34,170 nucleotides of DNA from a virus: positions 1-34,170 of IMG/VR virus record IMGVR_UViG_3300046009_006291, one strand, 5' to 3'. Under the pieces are notes generated by a model that made no database searches, was not told the DNA's origin, and saw nothing but the letters and a program-made list of their open reading frames with translations. The translations under genes were made by a program, and so were the position numbers. Of this stretch, positions 7,500 through 15,982 are shown piece by piece (the stretch's first letter is position 1; the number at the start of each line of letters is the position of its first letter).

Positions 7500-9320
7500 T
7501 TAAACTACTTCTTTTACTTGTACCGTTTCTTTAGGAATTTGAGGTACTGGCATAGCGTCAAATAGTGTTTTCACTTCAGCCTCAATCATATCAAAATCAG
7601 CATTTAAAAACCACTTTTCGCCACGCTTATTAACAATTCTGTTTAGTAGCATTGGTAAGTTATCCGACATTCTAATTTGCTCAATAGATGCCACACCGTT
7701 ATTGATAGCAATAGTTTTATCTGCTGGTGTTGATACGCTGTAAGGGTCTATGTAGTTAATAAACTTTGACTTCTTAACCATCAACTCATTACCACCATAA
7801 ACCTTATCAACATAGCTTTCAACAATGCTTTGTTTTACGTATTCGGGTATTTGGCTGTCTGTAGCCTCTTTATATTCTGAAAGTAAATCAAACTCGGTTT
7901 TAAGGTCGAATGACGTAGGTGGTGCAAATGTGTAATTCGGCAAATTTACGCTTACCGTATCATTAGATTTGGATATATTGCGCAATGACAAAATACTAAT
8001 TAGTATAGGCTCAATCAAACCATACCACATACCATCACTACACGTTTTATACCACATTCTTTCACCATCCCTATCTATCTCTTTTGCAACTCCGCTTTGT
8101 GCCTCTTTAATGTATTGTTGGTGTAGTGCATCTTTTATGTTCTCATAAATTGAGTCTTTGTGTTTAACCAAAAATTCATTTACGGCAACATCAGGATTAA
8201 TGATTTTTATCAAATCATCTTTCATTAATTCAGACGGAACTATAAGCCAATCCCCTGGGTTTATTGATTGCAATTTAGTACCATTACATGAACGGCATGT
8301 ACTAATACTATATGCACTTTTATCGCAGTTACAATTTTGGTCGGGTCTATTGTTACAAGTGCTGCAAAATTGAGTATAACCCACACCTTCGCAATCTTTA
8401 CATTCGGGTGAAGCTGCTATTATAAATGGGTGTGCCGCCTCTTTATTAACCATTTGCACCGCACTTTGCGCACCTACAAATTCATCACAAAAAGGTATTG
8501 CAGCCTGTATGTAGCTATCATAAAAACCATGACTATTCCAAACACCACCAGCAGTATGTACAGGCAATCTACCTAGCATGTGGGCGTAATAACCTTGCCT
8601 ACCATCCATGTGGTTAAAGTCACCTTTATTACTACGTTCAAATCGCAAATATGCAGCAGGGTTAATATACCATGCGTACATATCATTAGTCCCCTCATGA
8701 TATATTAATTCACTTTCGGAACTATAACGAATACGCCTTGACGGAACGTGTATTATTTCAACCTCAACCTTTTTATTGCTTTGGTCTTTAGCTGCTTTTT
8801 TAGGTCTTACTATAAACTTGCTATTGGGGTCTTCACATATTGTTTTGAAGTGCCAAAATATAAACTCAACTAGGTTTTTGCCGTCAAAGTTTTTACCCCA
8901 AATATAGTCGTTGTCTTCTTTGTCATCTACAAATAAAGTGTACTTGTTTTCAGCAGAAATTACCGCTTTACACTTATCAATAGCTTTGGTTAGTGGGGCT
9001 TGCTGGTGGGGCTTATACAATGATTTGCGTAACTCCCTTGTAGCGTGTGGTTCTCTAGGGTGCATACCAAATAAACGGTCAAATACTATGTCATATTCGG
9101 GGTATATCCAGTAGAAAGGATATATCATACTTTCACCCAAAATAACGGAACGTGCCTTGCTATTACCTTCATAACGTAGAGGGTAATAAGCAGGGCATAC
9201 ACCTGTAGTATGTACAGAAATATTGTAGTAAATGTTTTTCCATTTACTTAGAATGGCAAGGGGGTCTAATTTCTCCTTGCCATTCAGTATCTCTGTGACC
9301 TTTTTTATTATTTCTGACAT
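7500..9320 (-). CDS. Portal protein with inserted cysteine-rich (zinc-type) segment
   Basis: 606 residues, in the size range of siphophage portals, and the only large helical protein next to scaffold and capsid. The N-terminal 290 residues and residues 360-590 have portal-like alpha/beta and long-helix character. Between them, residues 307-345 contain C307-x2-C310, C319-x2-C322, C330-x-C332 and C342-x2-C345. Two of these pairs are in CxxCxG form (CKDCEG, CRSCNG), like the zinc-binding repeats of DnaJ. I know of no such insertion in textbook portals. The gene is followed by the small head genes and preceded by the tail-tube candidate. The portal assignment rests on size, position and overall pattern. 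Confidence 0.65.
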   Translation of the reverse strand: MSEIIKKVTEILNGKEKLDPLAILSKWKNIYYNISVHTTGVCPAYYPLRYEGNSKARSVILGESMIYPFYWIYPEYDIVFDRLFGMHPREPHATRELRKSLYKPHQQAPLTKAIDKCKAVISAENKYTLFVDDKEDNDYIWGKNFDGKNLVEFIFWHFKTICEDPNSKFIVRPKKAAKDQSNKKVEVEIIHVPSRRIRYSSESELIYHEGTNDMYAWYINPAAYLRFERSNKGDFNHMDGRQGYYAHMLGRLPVHTAGGVWNSHGFYDSYIQAAIPFCDEFVGAQSAVQMVNKEAAHPFIIAASPECKDCEGVGYTQFCSTCNNRPDQNCNCDKSAYSISTCRSCNGTKLQSINPGDWLIVPSELMKDDLIKIINPDVAVNEFLVKHKDSIYENIKDALHQQYIKEAQSGVAKEIDRDGERMWYKTCSDGMWYGLIEPILISILSLRNISKSNDTVSVNLPNYTFAPPTSFDLKTEFDLLSEYKEATDSQIPEYVKQSIVESYVDKVYGGNELMVKKSKFINYIDPYSVSTPADKTIAINNGVASIEQIRMSDNLPMLLNRIVNKRGEKWFLNADFDMIEAEVKTLFDAMPVPQIPKETVQVKEVV

Positions 9321-9326
9321 AGTTTA

Positions 9327-9938
9327 TTATGGCATTGGTATATCGGAATCAATCAAGTTGAAAGAAACCAGCGTATTAAAGTCTATTGGGTCGCCTTGAA
9401 AGTTTATTCTCCATTGTTTAATTTCAGTAGATGGACCGCCAGCCTGACCTGAACGAAGGTAGTTCAAAATACCACGAATTGTAAACTTTTTGTTGATTAT
9501 TTTAGCATCACCATTACAATAGATAAGTATTGGTTTTAGGTTTGCCTGATTGTCAACTATGAATTGAGAAAGTACATAGTCAAAGTACTTACTACCTGTA
9601 AACGGTGAAATAGTACTTGTATCTATTTTGTTTCTGTCTTCATACGTAATTTCACGAGTTGCAACAATCTGTAGTGGAGTGTTACAATCAGAAACTTGTA
9701 TTTCATCGTAGGTTGGGTCGGCAAAGTTAAACAATGTTAACTCTGGTGTAATCATCAACCCACCAGCATCATAAATTGCTTTGATTGCTGCACCCATTAC
9801 CGCAGGGTCGTTTGTGGTCGGAAGTTCCGTATCACAGTTGTAGAATGCCCATCTTGACGGTGTTGTTTGGCGTATTTGACCCAAACATAACCCTTCTGGG
9901 ATAGTTATTAATTCCGTAGGAACGCAAGAACAAATCAT
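9327..9938 (-). CDS. Probable major tail (tube) protein
   Basis: 203 residues, mostly beta-prone. The C-terminal part, around EIKQWRINFQGDPI (about 173-186), resembles the strand pattern of tail-tube proteins, and the size is right. It has its own promoter (TTTG-18-TACTTTTA at 9989-10018) and a leader of about 44 nt containing AACTCACAGC, an element also found in the capsid leader. Separate expression fits an abundant virion protein. It lies between tail-tip genes and the portal. No motif is decisive; a head-tail joining or fibre protein is the alternative. Confidence 0.45.
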   Translation of the reverse strand: MICSCVPTELITIPEGLCLGQIRQTTPSRWAFYNCDTELPTTNDPAVMGAAIKAIYDAGGLMITPELTLFNFADPTYDEIQVSDCNTPLQIVATREITYEDRNKIDTSTISPFTGSKYFDYVLSQFIVDNQANLKPILIYCNGDAKIINKKFTIRGILNYLRSGQAGGPSTEIKQWRINFQGDPIDFNTLVSFNLIDSDIPMP

Positions 9939-9988
9939 ATACTCTATTTTAATTGTTTAAAAATATGCTGTGAGTTATGATTGCAGTG

Positions 9989-10018
9989 TAAAAGTAAATG
10001 TTTTTCGGAACAAACAAA
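9989..10018 (-). promoter_or_regulatory. Promoter of the probable tail-tube gene
   Basis: The minus strand reads TTTG (10018-10015), 18 bases, then TACTTTTA (9996-9989). It has the same spacing as the capsid promoter; the last base of the -7 box is A instead of G, as in the divergent promoters near 26220 and 26314. Confidence 0.5.
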
Positions 10019-10025
10019 AAAATAT

Positions 10026-11162
10026 TTATGGTCTATCAATTGTTACTAAATTATTTGGGGATATTTCACCGCAACAACCAACAAAAGTTACATAATATCT
10101 TATCTGTGTTTGGCTTGGCGAAATATTTAAGTTTGGCGAAATTGGGTAGTCTATTGTTAATGGGAACGAACCGCCACAAGGTATAATGTTGCTGTTGTTA
10201 ACTCCTATATCATTACCCCCTGATAGTAATAAGTTGTTTTGATTCCATGAAAAGTTAGCTTGATGACAACAACCTCCACAATCTGCATAAATAGCCCTTA
10301 AATAATAAACAGAACCAACAAATACAATACTTAATGTTGGTGGTATGGTAGGTCCATCACAATCGGTAGTTAAACTAATAGTTCTAGTAGTTACTAATCC
10401 ACAACAATCCGTTACAGATACATTAAATCGCACAAGTTGGTTAACTCCTACCGATGTCGGGAATACTTGAAATGACCATGTACCGTCAGTTGTTATTGTA
10501 GTTGTAGCGGTATCGGAATAAACAGATGTCGGTGCTGTTTGTGTGAAGTTTGCATTTAGCAAACATGGTGCGGTAACTCCTGAAAAGTCAACATCTATAA
10601 AAAATGTTCTTGTTGTTTCGCACGTTCCCTCTTGCCTTAGTGTAATACTATCTATTGTTGGTGAAACGCAATCTTCATTAGTTACATACCCCTCAACGCA
10701 TGGTGTTCCGCTTGGGTCATCCATTAAAGTAACCACATAATAAATATCAGTCCTACCGCCTATCAATGTTGTTTTACGCCCCAAATCAGACGATACAAAA
10801 GTTAAATCAGCAAGCGTATTAATTGCGTATGTAGCGGAAAAATATCCGATACTTTCAACGTAAATAAAGAATGGGCAAAAAGTCCAACCCGATAAATCAA
10901 ACTCAATGTTAAAGTAAAAAAACACATCGTTTGGAGTGCTAATAAATGCTTGCAAAAACGGTGGGCATTCACACGCACTAATAGTAAAACAATGCACTGG
11001 CGTTTCTGCACCATCAATAAACATTTCATAGTCACCAGCCGTTGTTATTGCAGGGTCAAATACTTCGTTACCATGCGTAGCACTATAAACAGTTGTACCT
11101 ACACTGTTTTTTATCACTACATCAAATGTGCCACCTAAAGGGGCTGTTATTTGTAAATTCAT
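10026..11162 (-). CDS. Cysteine-rich beta-sandwich virion protein, probably tail tip or fibre
   Basis: 378 residues, nearly all beta-prone and rich in Thr, Ser, Val and Asn, with many cysteines in pairs (CECPP at about 69-73, CGGCC at about 294-298, DCCG, GCCGE). The sequence splits into about four units of 80-100 residues that look like immunoglobulin-like domains (for example FFIDVDFSGV..., TTTITTDGTWSFQVFPTS). No signal peptide. Its ATG overlaps the preceding Fn3-like gene by one base, and it ends a series of three beta-rich genes after the tail hub. An adhesive or decorating tail-tip component is likely; the exact role is unknown. Confidence 0.5.
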   Translation of the reverse strand: MNLQITAPLGGTFDVVIKNSVGTTVYSATHGNEVFDPAITTAGDYEMFIDGAETPVHCFTISACECPPFLQAFISTPNDVFFYFNIEFDLSGWTFCPFFIYVESIGYFSATYAINTLADLTFVSSDLGRKTTLIGGRTDIYYVVTLMDDPSGTPCVEGYVTNEDCVSPTIDSITLRQEGTCETTRTFFIDVDFSGVTAPCLLNANFTQTAPTSVYSDTATTTITTDGTWSFQVFPTSVGVNQLVRFNVSVTDCCGLVTTRTISLTTDCDGPTIPPTLSIVFVGSVYYLRAIYADCGGCCHQANFSWNQNNLLLSGGNDIGVNNSNIIPCGGSFPLTIDYPISPNLNISPSQTQIRYYVTFVGCCGEISPNNLVTIDRP

Positions 11163-11437
11163 TAGCTACCTGTTGTAAATGTACCTGTTTCCCAATCTGA
11201 TGCCTCATTACTGTTGTTAAATCGTCTTACCTGATACTCATACACCGTACTATCTGCAAGCGGCTGTATGCCTATGTATGCGCTGTTAATTGCAGGGCTA
11301 ACCGATGTGTATATCGGTAGTGGGTAATTGTATGTTACCTGTGTCCATGCGGTAGTATTTTGTATCCGATACCAAAGTTCATAGAACAATGTAGCGTTTG
11401 TATCTCCGTCTATAAATAATCTAACTGATTGTGCCAT
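11162..11437 (-). CDS. Single fibronectin-type-III-like domain protein
   Basis: 91 residues that read as one Fn3 domain: LFYELWYRIQNTTAWTQV in the first sheet, an aromatic-rich centre, then the characteristic STVYEYQVRRFNNSNEASDW and a closing GTFTT strand. Stand-alone Fn3-like modules are common on phage tails, where they are thought to bind surface glycans weakly. It is one base after the 550-residue gene's stop region and its stop overlaps the next ATG, so it is expressed with the tail-tip proteins. Confidence 0.6.
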   Translation of the reverse strand: MAQSVRLFIDGDTNATLFYELWYRIQNTTAWTQVTYNYPLPIYTSVSPAINSAYIGIQPLADSTVYEYQVRRFNNSNEASDWETGTFTTGS

Positions 11438-11438
11438 A

Positions 11439-13091
11439 TTAAAGTGAGTATCTTATCATAAATAATTCAACGTAATAATTGTTTCCTTGATTGCTTGTAG
11501 ATGTGCCTGTATAAGTCAAACTACCATCTGCACCAATGATTAATATACTAGACACTGGCATATTACCGTTGTCTGTATCTGTAATCATTATATCTCTACT
11601 TGGTCTACCTTCTACACCTATTGTTGCTATCACTTCACTAATATATGGTGAAACATTAGCAGTTGACAATGATAAGTTTAACACACCTTGACCTTCAAAA
11701 TTAGTAGCTGATGTGAAAGCACCTTGCACAGTAAAATTAGCACCTGCCGTTACTTGTATTGTTTCGGCATTAGCACTTACACTGTCATATCCTGTTACAT
11801 CTACCAAAGGTACGTTAATATCGTTGCTATCGTAACCAGTTACAACTACTATCGGTACTTGATTATTGGCAGTTACACCATTACACAATGAGTTAAGGTT
11901 TACAGCGTTTATTGGTAGTGTTTTGGGGTAAATTCTATTGTTTGGGAATAGGTTATCAACGTAAATAAACTTAGGCAACACACCGCTTGAAATTACCTTA
12001 AACACCGCATACGGTTGACACTGTAATGTAAATGGCATTTCGCCAGCAAAAGTAGTACCTTCTATTGACCTAAAATATAATTCAAGTTCTGTTTTATCAT
12101 CTGCTATTGGTCTAAGTGCATCGTCATACAACCTTGTAAATTCATCAGGAAATAAATAGTATGATGCCAATGATTCACAATTAGGCACACACCCAAATAT
12201 TTGCCACTGTAAGCACTTATTGACAATAGAATTAAACTTATAAATGTATTCGCAATTCTTAGGAGTTCCTACCTCTTCAAAATACACACCGCCATCTGCT
12301 TCATATTGCTCCCCCTCAATGTATAGCTTGTTAGCTAAAAACATACCCTCAATATCTCCCATTTTCCACGATGGAAAGTGAGTAGTGCCAAAGAATTGCA
12401 ATGACGGTTTTATCTGTGTCCTTTGCGTTCTACAGTTCTTAGATACAGTTCTGCTTATCTCATTTGGTATCGGTCTAAGCCTTGACGGTATGTAACTAAA
12501 TCGAGTGTAAGTAAACAGTTCGCCAACGCTAGTTAACACATCACCTTCGGCATATATATCGCCACTAAAACTATCTAAGCAATCAAATGTAACTTCAAAC
12601 CTTAGTAAACTACCTGCTTGAATACCACATAAAATAGGATTGTCAAACGGTACGCAAGGCTCTAATAATTCACCGTCACGAAATACGGTAGGGGCTACTG
12701 TTGTACTAAATGTGGCAATCTTGTATTGTTGTGTCCATCTTGTATAAACAACTTCGCTTGTAGTGGTATCTGTAATAACAACCTTTAAAGTAAAACACCT
12801 ATTTGCGGTCATGTATGTGCTGTAAGTATCAGCACGCAAGTTGCAATAGTAGTAGGTAAGCCCACCAATAACAATACTTCTAAAACTATATGTAAAATTA
12901 GATGTTACCGTTTCTTGTACTGCACCTGTAATGTCGCAAGCAAATACAGCCAAAGTAAACGTACCACTACCAACAAAACCGTTAGCTTGTAGTAGTATGT
13001 CATTAGGCTGTAAAATAGAGTCGGCATAACATGGTAATGGTTCATACCTGTTGTAATACTCTAAATCATATATGCTTGGGTATAATCTCAT
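11439..13091 (-). CDS. Large tail protein of unknown family (550 aa)
   Basis: 550 residues. The N-terminus (MRLYPSIYDLEYYNRYEPLPCYAD) is followed by a beta-rich region in which several cysteines are scattered (for example YYCNL, NRCFTL, CGI, CLD, CEYI, CLQW, GCVPNC). Near residues 415-445 a short duplicated segment reads VTGYDSNDINVPLV then VTGYDSVSANAETI. The last 110 residues form a beta-rich domain (TIQVTAGANFTVQGAF..., ILIIGADGSLTYTG). It follows the 798-residue hub-like gene with a 9-base gap. A distal tail or baseplate-type protein is inferred from order. Confidence 0.55.
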   Translation of the reverse strand: MRLYPSIYDLEYYNRYEPLPCYADSILQPNDILLQANGFVGSGTFTLAVFACDITGAVQETVTSNFTYSFRSIVIGGLTYYYCNLRADTYSTYMTANRCFTLKVVITDTTTSEVVYTRWTQQYKIATFSTTVAPTVFRDGELLEPCVPFDNPILCGIQAGSLLRFEVTFDCLDSFSGDIYAEGDVLTSVGELFTYTRFSYIPSRLRPIPNEISRTVSKNCRTQRTQIKPSLQFFGTTHFPSWKMGDIEGMFLANKLYIEGEQYEADGGVYFEEVGTPKNCEYIYKFNSIVNKCLQWQIFGCVPNCESLASYYLFPDEFTRLYDDALRPIADDKTELELYFRSIEGTTFAGEMPFTLQCQPYAVFKVISSGVLPKFIYVDNLFPNNRIYPKTLPINAVNLNSLCNGVTANNQVPIVVVTGYDSNDINVPLVDVTGYDSVSANAETIQVTAGANFTVQGAFTSATNFEGQGVLNLSLSTANVSPYISEVIATIGVEGRPSRDIMITDTDNGNMPVSSILIIGADGSLTYTGTSTSNQGNNYYVELFMIRYSL

Positions 13092-13100
13092 TTTTATATC

Positions 13101-15497
13101 TTAAACTATTCCGCTTAATTCAATGTATTGTCCTATGCCGTCTTGTTCCTCATTTTCGTAGCTTACTACAATCTTTGTTATAATACCGACATTATAAAAT
13201 GGCACATCTAACAAAACCGAAGATAGTAACATTTGTTCATTTATTGTACCTACCAACTTTAGTTTCTCTATATCTTCACAACACAAAGGTATCTTTAAAT
13301 TCCATTGTTTGTTTAATCTTGGGTATCTTCTTGGGTCATCTATAAAATGAAACCTATCCCACAACGTATCTTTATAATGTGGTTCAAAGTACATCGGGTA
13401 GTTTACAAGTATTGCGGCTGCGCTCAACTCCACACCACCTACTATATTTCTAACTTGATATACCCCATCAGGTGCGGTTGAAAATGGGAATTTCATGTTT
13501 ACATCGGTCTGCGGTGGGTGGTTCACTACCCACGCTATCGGGCTACCAATAGTTGAAGGTACTAAGGTTGTACCACCTGACGGTATCTGACTAAGGTACA
13601 AAGGGTTAATAGTTGGTACATCTATAGCAGGTACAGTCCCACTCCATCCAGACTTACCCAAAGTATAAACAGTACCAGCTATGTTTATTTTATCACGAAT
13701 AGCAGTAGCGTTTAAATAGTTCGGAACGCTTGGATTATCCGTATCGCCATCCCAAATTAGTATTTTTGGCAATGACATTGTTTCGGATTGCAGTAGTAGT
13801 TTATAATCTGCATATCGCTGTATTTTGTTGGCTAATTCATCAGCAAGCAACACAGCGGGCAATCCTATACCTGACAAATTAGCAACGGTGTAAACTGCCT
13901 GTAATGAATCATAAAGATAGTTTATTGAAGTACCATCACAGTTAAATCTAGCAGCACTAAATCCCGACAACTTATTTAATGTACCTTCAAAAATTGGGTT
14001 AATTACGGTATTGCCAAATGATAATGTTTGCACACCATTGTAAAAATCCCCAGCCTCTACGCCACATTTATCAGCAGGGTCATCTTGGTATAAAAAACTA
14101 CATGAAGCAGGATAATTTACCTCTTGGGGCTGGTAGCAAATACCGTCTATTATTTTAGCCCTATCAGCACCACCAAAACTAAAATCATACAATGGTACGC
14201 CTCTATATGGTGCATCTTTGCGATATATGTACAGATATGCTCCACTTGTAGCGGTGTTTATTACTTTCCATTGTTGGTTAAATATATTTGAAAGTTCGTC
14301 TAAAAACATTGAACCCGATATATTTGGAGCGTTACCCCTTTGATAGTATGTTGTTGTGTCGGGGTCTGCCTCTGCGGTGAATAAGTTGATACGCCTGAAA
14401 CGCCTAATACCTCTGCTTACAGTTGCTTTTAAATAGCAAGCGTTAAAATATGGGTTTGGTTCTGTATACAGTACATTATCGCTTTTTGTGTCGGTAACTA
14501 TTGGAGCAAAAAATAAAGGTGCAGTAGTTGCATTTACTTCAATGCCACATTTATTACACACATTCAGTAGGTAATCACGTATCAATGGTGCAGGGTGTTC
14601 ACGCCCACATCCAGCAGTTTCAATCATTAAATTTGAGTAGTTCAAAAACACTTCAACTGGCGTAACTGGTGCAACTGGTATGGGGTTATCTATTGGGTCT
14701 AATGGCGTACCGGGCAATATTGTATTTACAGCAGCAATTACAACGTTAATTGCTGCAATTAGTCCATAAATAACCAATCTTATAGTGTATATAACCAATA
14801 GTAGCGGGAACACAACGGTGTAAAATGCGGTTACTATTACGCCTACAAGTGCAGTTAAAACCCAAAGTAATACAAGTGTCCAATTGGGTCTTTTTTCAAT
14901 GCAATATCCAAAACGAGGGTGTTTTTTAGGCGCACCTGTAGTTCCGCCTTCGGGTTCTGCCTGAAACCAACCTTGCCAATTATCATTTATTAGTGTACGC
15001 CTTATGCAATTGATTGGGTCGTCAACTTGTTTAAGGTTCAAATCAAATACACATAGTGCATCGAATTGACACCATTCTAACTGCCTACTTGTAATAACAT
15101 ATCCAATATACCTACCGCAATTAGTATCGGTTATTTGTACCTCTACTTGGTTTAAAGGGGCTGCTACATCGTTTACTAACCAATTCTTTAAAAACTCATA
15201 GCTTTCACGTTCAAATGTCAAAGCCCCTGATACCGCTTTTGGTGTTGAAAATTGTCCTGATTGTAGTTCCCCGCTATCTCCTTGCTCAACTGTCCACTCT
15301 AAAGCTATTTTATCCAACCCATCAACATAATCAGTAAAATCAAACCACGTACTATCAATAGTGCCAAATGTTTCAACTAATGATTGCGGATTAGCACCTG
15401 TATAAAATACTGGCTGTGGCGCACCAAAAGCATCAGGAACGATACTAAATAGTTGTCGTTTACGTAATTGGATTGTTAACTGACGTGGGTATATCAT
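13101..15497 (-). CDS. Tail hub / tail-associated protein with internal hydrophobic segments
   Basis: 798 residues, two genes downstream of the tape measure, where siphophages encode distal tail and hub proteins. Residues 1-190 look like a distal-tail-type beta domain (MIYPRQLTIQLRKRQLFSIV...). Residues of about 206-262 are strongly hydrophobic (LVLLWVLTALVGVIVTAFYT, FPLLLVIYTIRLVIYGLIAA, NVVIAAVNTIL), enough for two or three membrane spans, followed by a Pro-rich linker (LPGTPLDPIDNPIPVAPVTP). The remaining 520 residues are mixed with several cysteines. Membrane spans in a tail hub could insert into the host envelope during DNA entry; this is inference. The ATG overlaps the lipoprotein stop by one base. 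Confidence 0.6.
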   Translation of the reverse strand: MIYPRQLTIQLRKRQLFSIVPDAFGAPQPVFYTGANPQSLVETFGTIDSTWFDFTDYVDGLDKIALEWTVEQGDSGELQSGQFSTPKAVSGALTFERESYEFLKNWLVNDVAAPLNQVEVQITDTNCGRYIGYVITSRQLEWCQFDALCVFDLNLKQVDDPINCIRRTLINDNWQGWFQAEPEGGTTGAPKKHPRFGYCIEKRPNWTLVLLWVLTALVGVIVTAFYTVVFPLLLVIYTIRLVIYGLIAAINVVIAAVNTILPGTPLDPIDNPIPVAPVTPVEVFLNYSNLMIETAGCGREHPAPLIRDYLLNVCNKCGIEVNATTAPLFFAPIVTDTKSDNVLYTEPNPYFNACYLKATVSRGIRRFRRINLFTAEADPDTTTYYQRGNAPNISGSMFLDELSNIFNQQWKVINTATSGAYLYIYRKDAPYRGVPLYDFSFGGADRAKIIDGICYQPQEVNYPASCSFLYQDDPADKCGVEAGDFYNGVQTLSFGNTVINPIFEGTLNKLSGFSAARFNCDGTSINYLYDSLQAVYTVANLSGIGLPAVLLADELANKIQRYADYKLLLQSETMSLPKILIWDGDTDNPSVPNYLNATAIRDKINIAGTVYTLGKSGWSGTVPAIDVPTINPLYLSQIPSGGTTLVPSTIGSPIAWVVNHPPQTDVNMKFPFSTAPDGVYQVRNIVGGVELSAAAILVNYPMYFEPHYKDTLWDRFHFIDDPRRYPRLNKQWNLKIPLCCEDIEKLKLVGTINEQMLLSSVLLDVPFYNVGIITKIVVSYENEEQDGIGQYIELSGIV

Positions 15498-15946
15498 TAT
15501 CTGCCAAAGTAAATATTAGTACCTGTAGTGGCGAAATTAGGGTATCTAGTTTGGATAGTAAGGTATTGTTGTTGATACTTGTGTGTGTTATCGCCTACGC
15601 TAAAAGAACGATAAAAACCTACATTACATTTACTTAATGCGGTAGTTGAATCAAAGGGAGTTGCACCAATCCAAACAGTATTAAATACAGCTAGTTTTGT
15701 TGTGTCAAAGTTATATCCAAATACATACAAAGTATCACCGTTATAGACTACTCCTGTAGTGTCATTGCTGTTAAATGCAATCATAGTATCAGTAGCACTT
15801 ATCCTATAATTATTCATAAGTGTATCTGCTTTCCAAATTGGCACAAATTCAAGTGGTGGATTGTCGGGTAAAAGTGGCGATGGTGTTTCACTCCTTGTAC
15901 ATGACAATGAAATTAATGCGAACCAAAGTAATAGTAATTGTTTCAT
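15497..15946 (-). CDS. Putative lipoprotein between tape measure and tail hub
   Basis: 149 residues. MKQLLLLWFALISLSC is a short signal peptide ending in a cysteine, as in lipoproteins. The -3 to -1 positions (S-L-S) are looser than the LAGC-type consensus, which Bacteroidota often tolerate. After the cysteine comes a Ser/Pro-rich tether (TRSETPSPLLPDNPP) and a beta-prone domain. The gene lies within the tail operon, 36 bases after the tape-measure stop. Known phage lipoproteins (T5 Llp, Streptococcus TP-J34 Ltp) block superinfection, so exclusion is a plausible role. A tail assembly or adhesion role is the alternative. Function not shown by sequence. Confidence 0.6.
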   Translation of the reverse strand: MKQLLLLWFALISLSCTRSETPSPLLPDNPPLEFVPIWKADTLMNNYRISATDTMIAFNSNDTTGVVYNGDTLYVFGYNFDTTKLAVFNTVWIGATPFDSTTALSKCNVGFYRSFSVGDNTHKYQQQYLTIQTRYPNFATTGTNIYFGR

Positions 15947-15982
15947 TTTGTTTGCTGTTTAGTTTATGCAAATGTATGATAT

